From Deltaproteobacteria bacterium (GTDB taxonomy: Bacteria > Desulfobacterota > Desulfobaccia > Desulfobaccales > Desulfobaccaceae): DNA of 14,448 nt. The stretch lies in contig VGSX01000064.1 in NCBI GenBank assembly GCA_016874895.1, forward strand, positions 1-14,448, given 5' to 3'. Positions within the stretch are counted from its first letter, which is position 1, and each line of letters starts with the position of its first letter. Of the stretch, positions 5,511 to 12,229 are shown piece after piece. The translations under genes were made by a program, and so were the position numbers. The notes beneath the pieces are model-generated. The model was not told where the DNA came from, did no database searches, and saw nothing but the letters and a program-made list of their open reading frames with translations.

Positions 5511-7202
5511 TTAGTCGATGTCCAGGTGTTTGATAAGAAACTCTTCCAGCTGGTCATTGATATCCAAAAAGATGGGGGTGTATTCCTCCTCCTTGGGGAA
5601 TACTTTCTTGAACTTGAGGTGGTGCGTTTCGCCGTGCAGGGTGATGAGATACTCGGGCAGACCGCTGCTGCTGGAGAGCAGGGTGACCTCGATTTCTTCT
5701 GTCATATCGGCGATATTGACGAACAAGGTCTGCTTATTGCCCCGGAGCGGACCGATGGCCTCGAGCCGGGCTCCTATTTCCTCGCCTTTGAGGGTCAGAC
5801 TGAGCCCCCGGGGGATGGCAGGGGCCGGACGGGCCGCAGGTGCCGGGGTTGCGGCGGCGGCAGGTGTTTTGGCCGGGGGAGGGGCCGCCTGTTTTTTGGA
5901 CCTCAGATGGAAGAAACGCTGGGCCTCATCGGGAAAGAGGGTATAGGTCAGGATGTCCTCTTCCTGGGTGAGGCCGGGCAGCTGCCGCAGCCGGCCTTCC
6001 CAGGCGTGTTTCCGTTCCGCCTGCCGGGCGTTCAGAGCTAATTGCCGCAATTCTTCGTTGGCTATGGCGTAGAGGGGGCCGTAGCGTCCCTTAATCAAAT
6101 CCTCCATGTCTTCCGTAAGCTTTTTATAGCGCTGCCCGGCCTGGACATTGCTTATGGCCTGATCGCCGATGATTTCCAGGATCCGGCCCTTAAGAGGCAA
6201 AAAGCCCAGATCGCCCCAGACCCGGTGGGCTTCCTTGCAGGCTACCATCAGCCGGTCCCGGGCATTGCGGCGGCGCAGCGTCTCCTTGATATACTCTTTC
6301 AACATCACCGGCACATAACCTTCCTCGGCGGTGTCCTCCTTTTTACGGGGCAAGGTTTCCTGGTAGCGGCGGCTGGCCTTTAAGGCCTGGAGATACTCCG
6401 CCATGGTGTCCAGAGCGCCTTTGTCCACCTGGGGATCGTAGGAGGTGCCCTCCAGAGAGGCCAAGAGATTTTCCACGGCCGGTGGGCCATCGGCCCAGGC
6501 CAGGGGGCCCAGCAGGGTATCCACCCGCTCCACCCCGGCCCGGATACCCACGAGATAGGCCTCCACGGCTTTTTTGTGATTATCGTGCAGGTGCAGTCGC
6601 AGAGGTTGGTGAAAGTGCCATCTGTAGGTGGTGACCAGGGAAGCTACTTTATCAGGAGTCATGATGCCAAGATTATCATTAAAGCAGATGGCGTCCGCGC
6701 CCAGGCTGATCAGGTCCTCGGCCAGGCGCAGGTAGTCCTGCTGGCTGACCGCCGGGTTGGGCGAAAACAACACCGTGGCCTCCACCATTTTGCGCAGTTC
6801 CTTGGCCATGGAGATGGCCAGCCGCATGTTTTCCAGATCGTTGAGCTGGTCGTAAATGCGAAAGATGTCGATTCCCAGAGAGGCGGCCCTGGCCAGAAAT
6901 TTGCGTACCACTTCTTTGTGGAACGGTTTGAAGCCCACCAGCATCTGGCCCCGGACCACCATCTGCAGGGGGGTATGGCGTATGGCCCGGCGCAGTCTTT
7001 TCAAGCGCTCCCAGGGGTCTTCCTGCAGTTCCGTGAGGGCGGCGTAGAAGGTTGAGCCACCCCAACAGTCGATGGAGTAGAATCCCACCCGATCCAGAAG
7101 CTTACCCAGACCGGTAAGGTCATCCTGATGCAGCTCCTTGAGGACAAAATTCTCCACCCCATCTCGCAGCGTCGTATCCGTTATACGCACCGGTAGCAGC
7201 AT
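5511..7202 (-). CDS. Carboxyltransferase-like protein (PycB/OadA-type) lacking the biotin domain
   Basis: A 563-residue protein aligning by eye with the carboxyltransferase subunit of pyruvate carboxylase/oxaloacetate decarboxylase: an HMGL-like TIM barrel (about 1-270, with DTTLRDG at 9-15 and DPWERL at 62-67), a PYC/OADA conserved domain (about 295-430), a Pro/Ala linker (439-464) and a β-rich C-terminal region (465-563). Metal ligands D14, H204 and H206 are present. Key residues differ: the carbamylated Lys of CIKDMAG is N175 (CFNDNLG), the Thr of GTSQPP is D238 (WADGPP), and AHQS is replaced by GVEN (15-18). There is no A/V-M-K-M biotinylation motif, although the linker that normally leads to such a domain is kept. 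It is coupled to the biotin carboxylase gene by a 1-base TAATG overlap. Known families would transfer CO2 from biotin to pyruvate or a related acid; here the reaction and acceptor are unknown. Confidence 0.8.
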   Translation of the reverse strand: MLLPVRITDTTLRDGVENFVLKELHQDDLTGLGKLLDRVGFYSIDCWGGSTFYAALTELQEDPWERLKRLRRAIRHTPLQMVVRGQMLVGFKPFHKEVVRKFLARAASLGIDIFRIYDQLNDLENMRLAISMAKELRKMVEATVLFSPNPAVSQQDYLRLAEDLISLGADAICFNDNLGIMTPDKVASLVTTYRWHFHQPLRLHLHDNHKKAVEAYLVGIRAGVERVDTLLGPLAWADGPPAVENLLASLEGTSYDPQVDKGALDTMAEYLQALKASRRYQETLPRKKEDTAEEGYVPVMLKEYIKETLRRRNARDRLMVACKEAHRVWGDLGFLPLKGRILEIIGDQAISNVQAGQRYKKLTEDMEDLIKGRYGPLYAIANEELRQLALNARQAERKHAWEGRLRQLPGLTQEEDILTYTLFPDEAQRFFHLRSKKQAAPPPAKTPAAAATPAPAARPAPAIPRGLSLTLKGEEIGARLEAIGPLRGNKQTLFVNIADMTEEIEVTLLSSSSGLPEYLITLHGETHHLKFKKVFPKEEEYTPIFLDINDQLEEFLIKHLDID

Positions 7203-8635
7203 TACTTCATTTCCGTATAAAAATAGTTCATTTCGAAAAAGAGGGCCGCAGCCGCCACATAATAAATGTCAAAGGGCTCCTTCACGTCCTCGTAAGTCAA
7301 TTCCTGAATCTTTTTTTCCATATACTCGGTGGTGTATCGGCCGCTGCGAAATTCTGCGTCCTTGACCAGTTTTTTATACAGGGGAATGGTGGTTTTGACT
7401 CCCCGGATAATATACTCGTTCAGGGCCCGGCTCATGCGGTCCACGGCCTCTTCCCAGGTGTTACCCCAGGCGCACAGCTTGGACAACAGGGGATCGAAAT
7501 AGGGAGGGATTTCGTAGCCCCCGAAAATGCACCCGTCCAATCGGATGCCGACGCCGCCGGGAGATAGATACTTGGTGATCTTTCCGGGCGACGGGAAAAA
7601 ATTATTGCGGGGATCCTCGGCGTTGATGCGGCACTGAATGGCGTGTCCCCAGAACCTGACGTCCTCCTGGGCGCAGCATAAGCGTTCCCCCGCGGCCAAC
7701 TTAATCTGCTCCTTGACGATATCGATGCCGGTAATGATTTCCGTGATGGTATGCTCCACCTGGATGCGGGTGTTCATCTCCAGAAAATAATAATTCAGAT
7801 CCTGGTCCACCAGGAATTCCACCGTGCCCACGGTGTGGTAATCGATCTGCCGGGCCGCCTTCTTGGCGATTTCCCCCATGGCTTCCCGTTTTTCCGGGGT
7901 GAGCACCAGGGAGGGGGCGATCTCGATGAGCTTCTGATGCCGCCGCTGGATGGAGCAGTCTCGTTCCCCCAGGTGGATGACATTGCCGTATTTATCAGCC
8001 ATCACCTGGAGTTCGATGTGTTTCGGGTGGGTGATGAACTTTTCCAGGTACACCGCCTCATCCGCGAAGGCCTTCTTCGCTTCGGCCCGGGCAATGGTCA
8101 GATTGTGCCGCAACTCCTCTAAAGTGGCCGCCAGCCGCATCCCCTTGCCGCCGCCCCCGGCCTTGGCCTTGATCATCACAGGATAACCGATGTCCTCGGC
8201 CCATCGGGCGGCCTCATCCTCGGTCTGGATCACCGGTGAACCCGGCACCAGGGGGACGCCGGCCACGGTCATGGTTTCCCGAGCCCGGATTTTATTGCCC
8301 ATGGCCCGGATGGCTGTGGAGGTCGGCCCGATGAAGGCTATTCCCGCTTCCTCGCAGGCCTGGGCAAAACGCCAGTTTTCGGAAATAAAGCCGTAGCCCG
8401 GGTGAATGGCGTCCGCGCCGGACCATTTAGCCACCTTGATGATCTGGTCGTAATCCAGATACCCGGCAATGGGGCCGGGCGTCACCAGAATGGCCTGGTC
8501 CGCCTTGGTGATGTGCAGGGCGTTGGCGTCCTGCTCGGTGAAGATGCTTACCGTGGCGAGGCCCAGTTCCTTGCAGGCGCGAATAATCCGGATAGCGATC
8601 TCACCCCGGTTGGCCACCAGAACTTTCTTGAACAT
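7202..8635 (-). CDS. Biotin carboxylase (AccC/PycA-type)
   Basis: A 477-residue ATP-grasp enzyme that carboxylates biotin with ATP and bicarbonate. The N-terminal Rossmann-like part carries VANRGEIAIRIIRACKELG (7-25) and HPGYGFISEN (78-87). The ATP-grasp domain has K115, K158, AGGGGKGMR (159-167), RRHQKLIE (231-238) and the catalytic block E286-M-N-T-R290-I-Q-V-E294-H; the C-terminal domain has GHAIQCRINAED (330-341). All residues known as essential in E. coli AccC have counterparts. Two oddities: the usual Pro after QVEH is Thr (T296), and the C terminus extends about 25 residues past the usual 450 with an aromatic, hydrophobic stretch (456-474). The ATG at 8635 has GAAAGG 9 bases upstream. 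It is first in a two-gene operon with the carboxyltransferase-like gene. No biotin carrier protein is present in this window, so one must be supplied from elsewhere. Could be annotated accC or pycA; I leave the symbol open. Confidence 0.92.
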   Translation of the reverse strand: MFKKVLVANRGEIAIRIIRACKELGLATVSIFTEQDANALHITKADQAILVTPGPIAGYLDYDQIIKVAKWSGADAIHPGYGFISENWRFAQACEEAGIAFIGPTSTAIRAMGNKIRARETMTVAGVPLVPGSPVIQTEDEAARWAEDIGYPVMIKAKAGGGGKGMRLAATLEELRHNLTIARAEAKKAFADEAVYLEKFITHPKHIELQVMADKYGNVIHLGERDCSIQRRHQKLIEIAPSLVLTPEKREAMGEIAKKAARQIDYHTVGTVEFLVDQDLNYYFLEMNTRIQVEHTITEIITGIDIVKEQIKLAAGERLCCAQEDVRFWGHAIQCRINAEDPRNNFFPSPGKITKYLSPGGVGIRLDGCIFGGYEIPPYFDPLLSKLCAWGNTWEEAVDRMSRALNEYIIRGVKTTIPLYKKLVKDAEFRSGRYTTEYMEKKIQELTYEDVKEPFDIYYVAAAALFFEMNYFYTEMK

Positions 8636-8665
8636 GGTATTATGCCTTTCAAAGGCGATTATATA

Positions 8666-8881
8666 CTAATTTATTCCTATTTCGCAAATTATTGTCAAGG
8701 CTTTATGGCTGGTGAAGGGTGAGAGGATTTTTAGAATGGGTGAATGCAGGTGACGGATGGCCTCCACTATTTCGCTCTTGCCGATGTTGTTGGGCCCGGT
8801 GATCACCGTCACGCCTGGCGACAGCTCGATCTCGGAGGCCCGGTGGGCCATGAAGTTTTGAATGCGGATTTTTCTGATCAT
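8666..8881 (-). pseudogene. Truncated AAA/SMC-like ATPase N terminus
   Basis: From ATG 8881 the frame encodes MIRKIRIQNFMAHRASEIEL, then GVTVITGPNNIGKSEIVEAIRHL, the typical start of RecF/SMC/OLD-type ATPases, with a Walker A loop GPNNIGKS at residues 27-34. Homologous proteins run for several hundred residues with Walker B and signature motifs. Here recognisable homology stops just after the Walker A helix, about residue 43, and the remaining 28 codons (HSPILKILSPFTSHK...) look unrelated and end at a stop. This is best read as a remnant left by deletion or recombination. The frame is also open further upstream (to 8968) without added homology. It ends 30 bases before the biotin carboxylase start, so its DNA may now serve as that operon's leader. 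A real short protein is possible but less likely. Confidence 0.6.
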
Positions 8882-8972
8882 CACCTGTTGGTCAGGAAAA
8901 GGTTTCCGGAAGAAAGATTCTCTTGACAGCTTTTTCCCCTGCCTGAAATGAAGTTGGGGGGACTCCATGATT

Positions 8973-9101
8973 GTGTTCCTGAGCCTTAGGTATCAAGGCA
9001 CAGCTCTGAACACTGAAGCGTTTCCAAGTTCAACTCGGGAACGAGGCAAAAACTTGACAACGAGGTAAAGCTGGCCGCCTCCCATGAGAGTCTTAGGAAC
9101 A
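8973..9101. repeat. Long-spaced inverted repeat flanking the gap before the acyl-CoA ligase end
   Basis: GTGTTCCTGAG (8973-8983) and CTTAGGAACAC (9091-9101) are inverted copies with 10 of 11 bases pairing. They bracket the intergenic stretch that separates the ATPase remnant from the acyl-CoA ligase, and the right copy covers the ligase stop codon (9093-9095). This may mark the ends of an inserted segment or be chance. Confidence 0.35.
9019..9069. repeat. Degenerate palindromic repeat plus 19-base tandem copy
   Basis: CGTTTCCAAGTT (9019-9030) and AACTCGGGAACG (9032-9043) form arms with 10 of 12 bases pairing around a single base. This resembles the widespread intergenic family built on CGTTCCCAAG...CTTGGGAACG (from memory). 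The right arm extends into a unit at 9032-9050 that is repeated directly at 9051-9069, with 15 of 19 positions identical and ending in AACGAGG(C/T)AAA in both. Confidence 0.55.
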
Positions 9102-10772
9102 CTCGTACCTGGTCATGGCTTCGTCTCGGAGTTCCCGGCGCAGCACTTTGCCCACCAGGGTTTTGGGGAGTTCCTCCCGGAATTCGATGATGGTGGGAAC
9201 CTTATAGGCTGCCAGGCGTTCCCGGCAGAAATCCAGGAGTTCCTCGGCGGTGGGGGTCAGGGGAGGCTTGGGGACCACGATGGCCATGACCGTCTCGCCC
9301 CGGTAGGATTGGGGCACCCCGAAGACCACGGCGTCCTGCACGGCCGGGTGTTGGTGCAGGACCTCTTCCACCTCCCGGGGAAAAATATTAAAGCCGCTGG
9401 CGATGATGAGATCTTTTTTCCGGTCCACGATGTAAAAAAAGCCGTCTTCGTCCATTCTGGCCAGGTCGCCGGTGTAAAACCAGCCGTCCCGGATGGCGAG
9501 GGCGGTCTCTGCGGGATTCTCCCAGTAACCGGACATGACCTGGGGGCCACGCAGGAGGAGTTCCCCCACCTCGCCCACGGGGAGATCCCGGCACCCGGTC
9601 TCAGCGTCCACAATCCGGCATTCCGTATCCGGGAAGGGGAGGCCGATGCTGCCGTTTTTTCTCGGGCCGGCAATGGGATTGAGGTGGGTGACCGGTGAGG
9701 TTTCCGTCAGGCCGTAGCCCTCGATGATCCGCCCCCGGGTCAGGTTCTCGAACTGTTCCTGCACGTCCTGGGGCAGGGGCGCTGAACCGCTGATACAGCC
9801 CCATAGGGAGGAGAGATCATAGCGATTTATCCTGGGGTGATGAATAAGGGCGATGAAAATGGTGGGCACCGCGGGAAATACCGTGGGGCGGTATTTGTGG
9901 ATGGTCTTTAGGACGCTGCCGGCCTCGAAGCGGGGCAGCAGAATAATGGCCCCGGCCAGGTTGAGGGGCCAGTTCATGGCCGCGGTCATGCCGAAGACGT
10001 GAAAGTACGGCAGCACGGCCAGGACCCGTTCCCCGCCGGGACGGCAGTGGGGCAGCCAGGCATTGATCTGCAGGACATTGCTCACCAGATTGCGGTGCGT
10101 CAGAACCGCAGCCTTGGGGAGGCCGGTGGTGCCACCGGTATACTGCAGCACGGCGATATCCTGGCTCCTGGCGGCCAGTGGGGGCGGGGCGGCATCCTCA
10201 CCCAGGAAATCTTGCCAGGAAAGCTGGTCCAGATCCCGGCGGGCCCCCACCTGATGCTTATCCCGCCGGGCTTGATAGGTATAAAACCAATTCCAGGGGC
10301 GGGGCAGATAGTCCGCCACCGAGGCCACTATCACCTGCTGCAGGGTCAACTCTTCTCGGAGTTTCTGGAGTTTAGGAGCCAGATGGTCCAGCACCACCGC
10401 CATGGCGGCCCCGGTGCGCTGCACCTGGTCCAGGATTTCCCGGGGCGCAGCCAACGGATTGATCATCACCACCACGGCCCCTAAATGCAGGGCGGCGTAA
10501 TAGATGATTACGGTCTGAGGGCAGTTAGGCATCAGGATGGCCAGACGCTGGCCGGGTTTTAGACCGAGGCGGGCCAGCCCCCCGGCAGCCCGGACAACTG
10601 CCTGGTGCAGGCTGCGGTAGCTTATTTTTCTGCCGAAAAAAATAATGGCTGGATTATCCGGAAATTGTGCGGCGGCCTGTTGGAATAATTCGGGCAGGGA
10701 AAGCTCTGGTATGTCCAGGCTGGGGGAAACCCCGGGGTCATAGCGGCGGCGCCAGATAAAAACGGTAGTCAA
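9093..10772 (-). CDS. fadD: Long-chain fatty acid-CoA ligase (AMP-forming)
   Basis: A 559-residue member of the ANL adenylate-forming superfamily. It activates a carboxylic acid, most likely a fatty acid, to acyl-AMP and then acyl-CoA. Motifs in order: the P-loop YTGGTTGLPKAAVLTHRN (211-228), LPYFHVFGM (254-262), EGYGLTETSPV (351-361), WFYTGD (431-436), the hinge region DRKKDLI (450-456), and the catalytic Lys K542 in PKTLVGKVLRREL. All are intact and the length is normal for FadD-type enzymes. The assumed start is TTG 10772, supported by AAGTGAGG about 6 bases upstream; no ATG lies in the first part of the frame before family homology begins. The protein has no signal sequence and is probably cytoplasmic or peripheral at the membrane. 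Chain-length preference cannot be read from sequence, so the symbol names the subfamily only. It stands alone, with repeats on both sides. Confidence 0.88.
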   Translation of the reverse strand: MTTVFIWRRRYDPGVSPSLDIPELSLPELFQQAAAQFPDNPAIIFFGRKISYRSLHQAVVRAAGGLARLGLKPGQRLAILMPNCPQTVIIYYAALHLGAVVVMINPLAAPREILDQVQRTGAAMAVVLDHLAPKLQKLREELTLQQVIVASVADYLPRPWNWFYTYQARRDKHQVGARRDLDQLSWQDFLGEDAAPPPLAARSQDIAVLQYTGGTTGLPKAAVLTHRNLVSNVLQINAWLPHCRPGGERVLAVLPYFHVFGMTAAMNWPLNLAGAIILLPRFEAGSVLKTIHKYRPTVFPAVPTIFIALIHHPRINRYDLSSLWGCISGSAPLPQDVQEQFENLTRGRIIEGYGLTETSPVTHLNPIAGPRKNGSIGLPFPDTECRIVDAETGCRDLPVGEVGELLLRGPQVMSGYWENPAETALAIRDGWFYTGDLARMDEDGFFYIVDRKKDLIIASGFNIFPREVEEVLHQHPAVQDAVVFGVPQSYRGETVMAIVVPKPPLTPTAEELLDFCRERLAAYKVPTIIEFREELPKTLVGKVLRRELRDEAMTRYECS

Positions 10773-10833
10773 AGATTAGCCTCACTTAAGAGGGAAAATC
10801 AACTATTGAGGAACTAAAATAAATTTTTAATCC

Positions 10834-10953
10834 TCACCCCGACCCTTCCCCTCGAAGGAAGAGGGAAATAGAAACCGGGATTTGTACATACCAAAATAAA
10901 ATAACTTTTGGGGTTAGGATGAGGAGGCTCGAGGTGAAGCCTTATTTCCCTCT
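10834..10953. repeat. Composite inverted intergenic repeat, copy 2 of the dispersed element
   Basis: The gap between the acyl-CoA ligase and the methyltransferase holds nested inverted sequences. CCTCACCCCGACCC (from 10834) pairs imperfectly with GGGTTAGGATGAGG (about 10910-10924). AGAGGGAAATA (10860-10870) is a perfect 11-base inverted match to TATTTCCCTCT (10943-10953). The inner sequence is AT-rich. The left part resembles 5418-5454. It looks like a degenerate, formerly mobile intergenic element. Confidence 0.5.
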
Positions 10954-10965
10954 CAGGAATAATAC

Positions 10966-11619
10966 TTACTCTGCGTATAGCCTTTTCGTGCCGGTAATGA
11001 GGCGATGCAGGTGGAACAGGTTGCAGCCGCAGACGTGTTCGATACACATGCCGGATTCCCGCATGACCTTAAGGACATCCAGATCCGTGGTAAAACCGAT
11101 GCGGACAAACAGGGGGGCCAGGACATCCTTGGCTTTTTCCAGGAGGTGGCCGTTCTCCCCCCGGGAGTGCTGGACCGCGATAATCTGGCCGCCGGGGCGG
11201 AGAACACGCAGAATTTCCTGGCAGAGCTTGTGGGGGTCGGGAACGGTGGTGATGACATAAGAGGCGATAACTGCGTCAAAACTGTTGTCCAGGAATGTGA
11301 GGTTACAGGCATCCATGACGAACAGTTCCACCTTATGCCCATTCCGGCAGGTATCCAGGCGTTTGTGGGCTTTTTTGATCATGCCCTCGGAAATATCGAT
11401 ACCTACAATATGACTGTGGGGGGGATACAGTTTTAAACTGGAACCGGTGCCGATGCCTATTTCCAATATTTTCTGGTGCGGCCGGGAGGAGAGGTATTTG
11501 AAAGCTTCCCGTCTGCCGGGCTCCAGAATCTTCCCGAAGACATAATCATAAAACGGGGAATAGAAAGAATAGAGCCGCTCCATGTATTGGCCATTGATTG
11601 TCGTTTTGATTTTCTTCAT
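10966..11619 (-). CDS. Class I SAM-dependent methyltransferase, PmtA/UbiE-like
   Basis: A 217-residue AdoMet-dependent methyltransferase. Motif I is LEIGIGTGSS (52-61), followed by the acidic end of β2 in GIDIS (73-77), FVMDACNLTFLDNSFDAVIAS (from residue 100) and RVLRPGG (138-144). The N-terminal segment 'YSFYSPFYDYVFGKILEPGRREA' is close to the start of bacterial phosphatidylethanolamine N-methyltransferases of the Rhodobacter PmtA kind, which convert membrane phosphatidylethanolamine stepwise to phosphatidylcholine. UbiE-type quinone methylases and other lipid methylases share much of this pattern, so the substrate is inference. There are several Cys/His near the C terminus (C192, C197, C199, H203, H205), which is unusual but of unknown meaning. 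The ATG at 11619 has GAGG 8 bases upstream. It has no tight operon partners: 193 bases separate it from the ligase and 342 from the upstream gene. Confidence 0.8.
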   Translation of the reverse strand: MKKIKTTINGQYMERLYSFYSPFYDYVFGKILEPGRREAFKYLSSRPHQKILEIGIGTGSSLKLYPPHSHIVGIDISEGMIKKAHKRLDTCRNGHKVELFVMDACNLTFLDNSFDAVIASYVITTVPDPHKLCQEILRVLRPGGQIIAVQHSRGENGHLLEKAKDVLAPLFVRIGFTTDLDVLKVMRESGMCIEHVCGCNLFHLHRLITGTKRLYAE

Positions 11620-11961
11620 CTTGCAGCCTCGCTTCAGGGCGTTACGTTCGTGGAAGCAGACCTGTCTGCTCTAACAAGTCGCGAGCGTTCGGCTTTCAGC
11701 AAATACCATGGGTTAAATCAGGTATCCGACAACTCAGGAAATCAGTCACATGAGGATACCTTGATAAATTTCATTTTTAAGCTGACGGCTGAACGCTTTA
11801 AAAAATATTATTGTGCAGTTTATCGCAAATCAGGGTGAATTGTAAACTCAAACTTTGCACAAAATCAACGAAGTTTTTTAGAGTCCCCTGTTACCATTAT
11901 CCTCTTACCGTCGGGATACACCAAATGTAAAAAATCATCAACTCTTTTTCATAAGTTAATT
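11620..11961. other. Gene-free stretch with nested inverted repeats
   Basis: This 342-base AT-rich stretch between the 87-residue gene and the methyltransferase start contains no coding frame I believe. It carries a short perfect palindrome GCAGAC-CT-GTCTGC (11656-11669), the nested inverted repeat at 11684-11797, and A/T runs. The leader of the methyltransferase gene must lie here, but I see no convincing -35/-10 pair. Confidence 0.6.
11684..11797. repeat. Nested inverted repeat, about 114 bp
   Basis: Outer arms AGCGTTCGGCTTTCAGC (11684-11700) and GCTGACGGCTGAACGCT (11781-11797) pair at 14 of 17 positions. Inside them, AGGTATCC (11720-11727) and GGATACCT (11754-11761) form a perfect 8-base inverted pair. 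The right outer arm with its trailing T/A run recurs at 13771-13790 upstream of fabF. This looks like a small palindromic intergenic element; no transposase is present. Confidence 0.55.
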
Positions 11962-12225
11962 TCATTCGGGGCAGCCAGGCCTTCCGGGAGAAGTGGATAG
12001 GATTGATTCCCAAGGAATTGCCGAGATACTCCAGGCATCTTCTTGGGAATTATACCTCAGCCAGTAATAACTCCGGTCAGAAGCCAGAACGGTGAGAAAA
12101 GCGCCATCCGGTAAATAACCCCGTTCCACCACCGCCGCAACCTCGAGCCACCGGCCGCCCCAAAGAAACCGACGGGGCCGGTCAAAGAGTGTATGGCCGC
12201 TGGACCATTCAATCCGGGCAGTCAT
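11962..12225 (-). CDS. Small protein of unknown function, co-transcribed with the HPr-domain protein
   Basis: An 87-residue protein starting at ATG 12225, only 4 bases after the stop codon of the HPr-domain gene, which argues for a two-gene operon. An overlapping longer frame from 12429 would run out of frame inside the HPr domain and is not credible. The sequence is rich in aromatic and β-strand-forming residues: RPRRFLWGGRWLEVAAVVERG (16-36), a short loop with Pro-Asp-Gly, FLTVLASDRSYYWLRYNSQED (43-63), then a Pro/Ser-rich tail. The Trp-x-x-Arg-Trp and Tyr-Trp-Leu-Arg-Tyr segments suggest a small all-β fold like those of short DUF proteins (DUF6504-like pattern), but I do not firmly recognise a family. 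No signal peptide or membrane segment. Function unknown; the coupling suggests it works with, or is regulated alongside, the HPr fusion. Confidence 0.65.
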   Translation of the reverse strand: MTARIEWSSGHTLFDRPRRFLWGGRWLEVAAVVERGYLPDGAFLTVLASDRSYYWLRYNSQEDAWSISAIPWESILSTSPGRPGCPE

Positions 12226-12229
12226 CGCT

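Noticed and set aside
10814..11047. 77-codon minus-strand frame at the end of the methyltransferase
   Set aside because: It translates the dispersed intergenic repeat and the end of the methyltransferase in the wrong frame.
11476..11838. Plus-strand frame of 120 codons across the methyltransferase start and the gap
   Set aside because: It overlaps a well-supported gene antisense and runs through the nested inverted repeat; no family resemblance.
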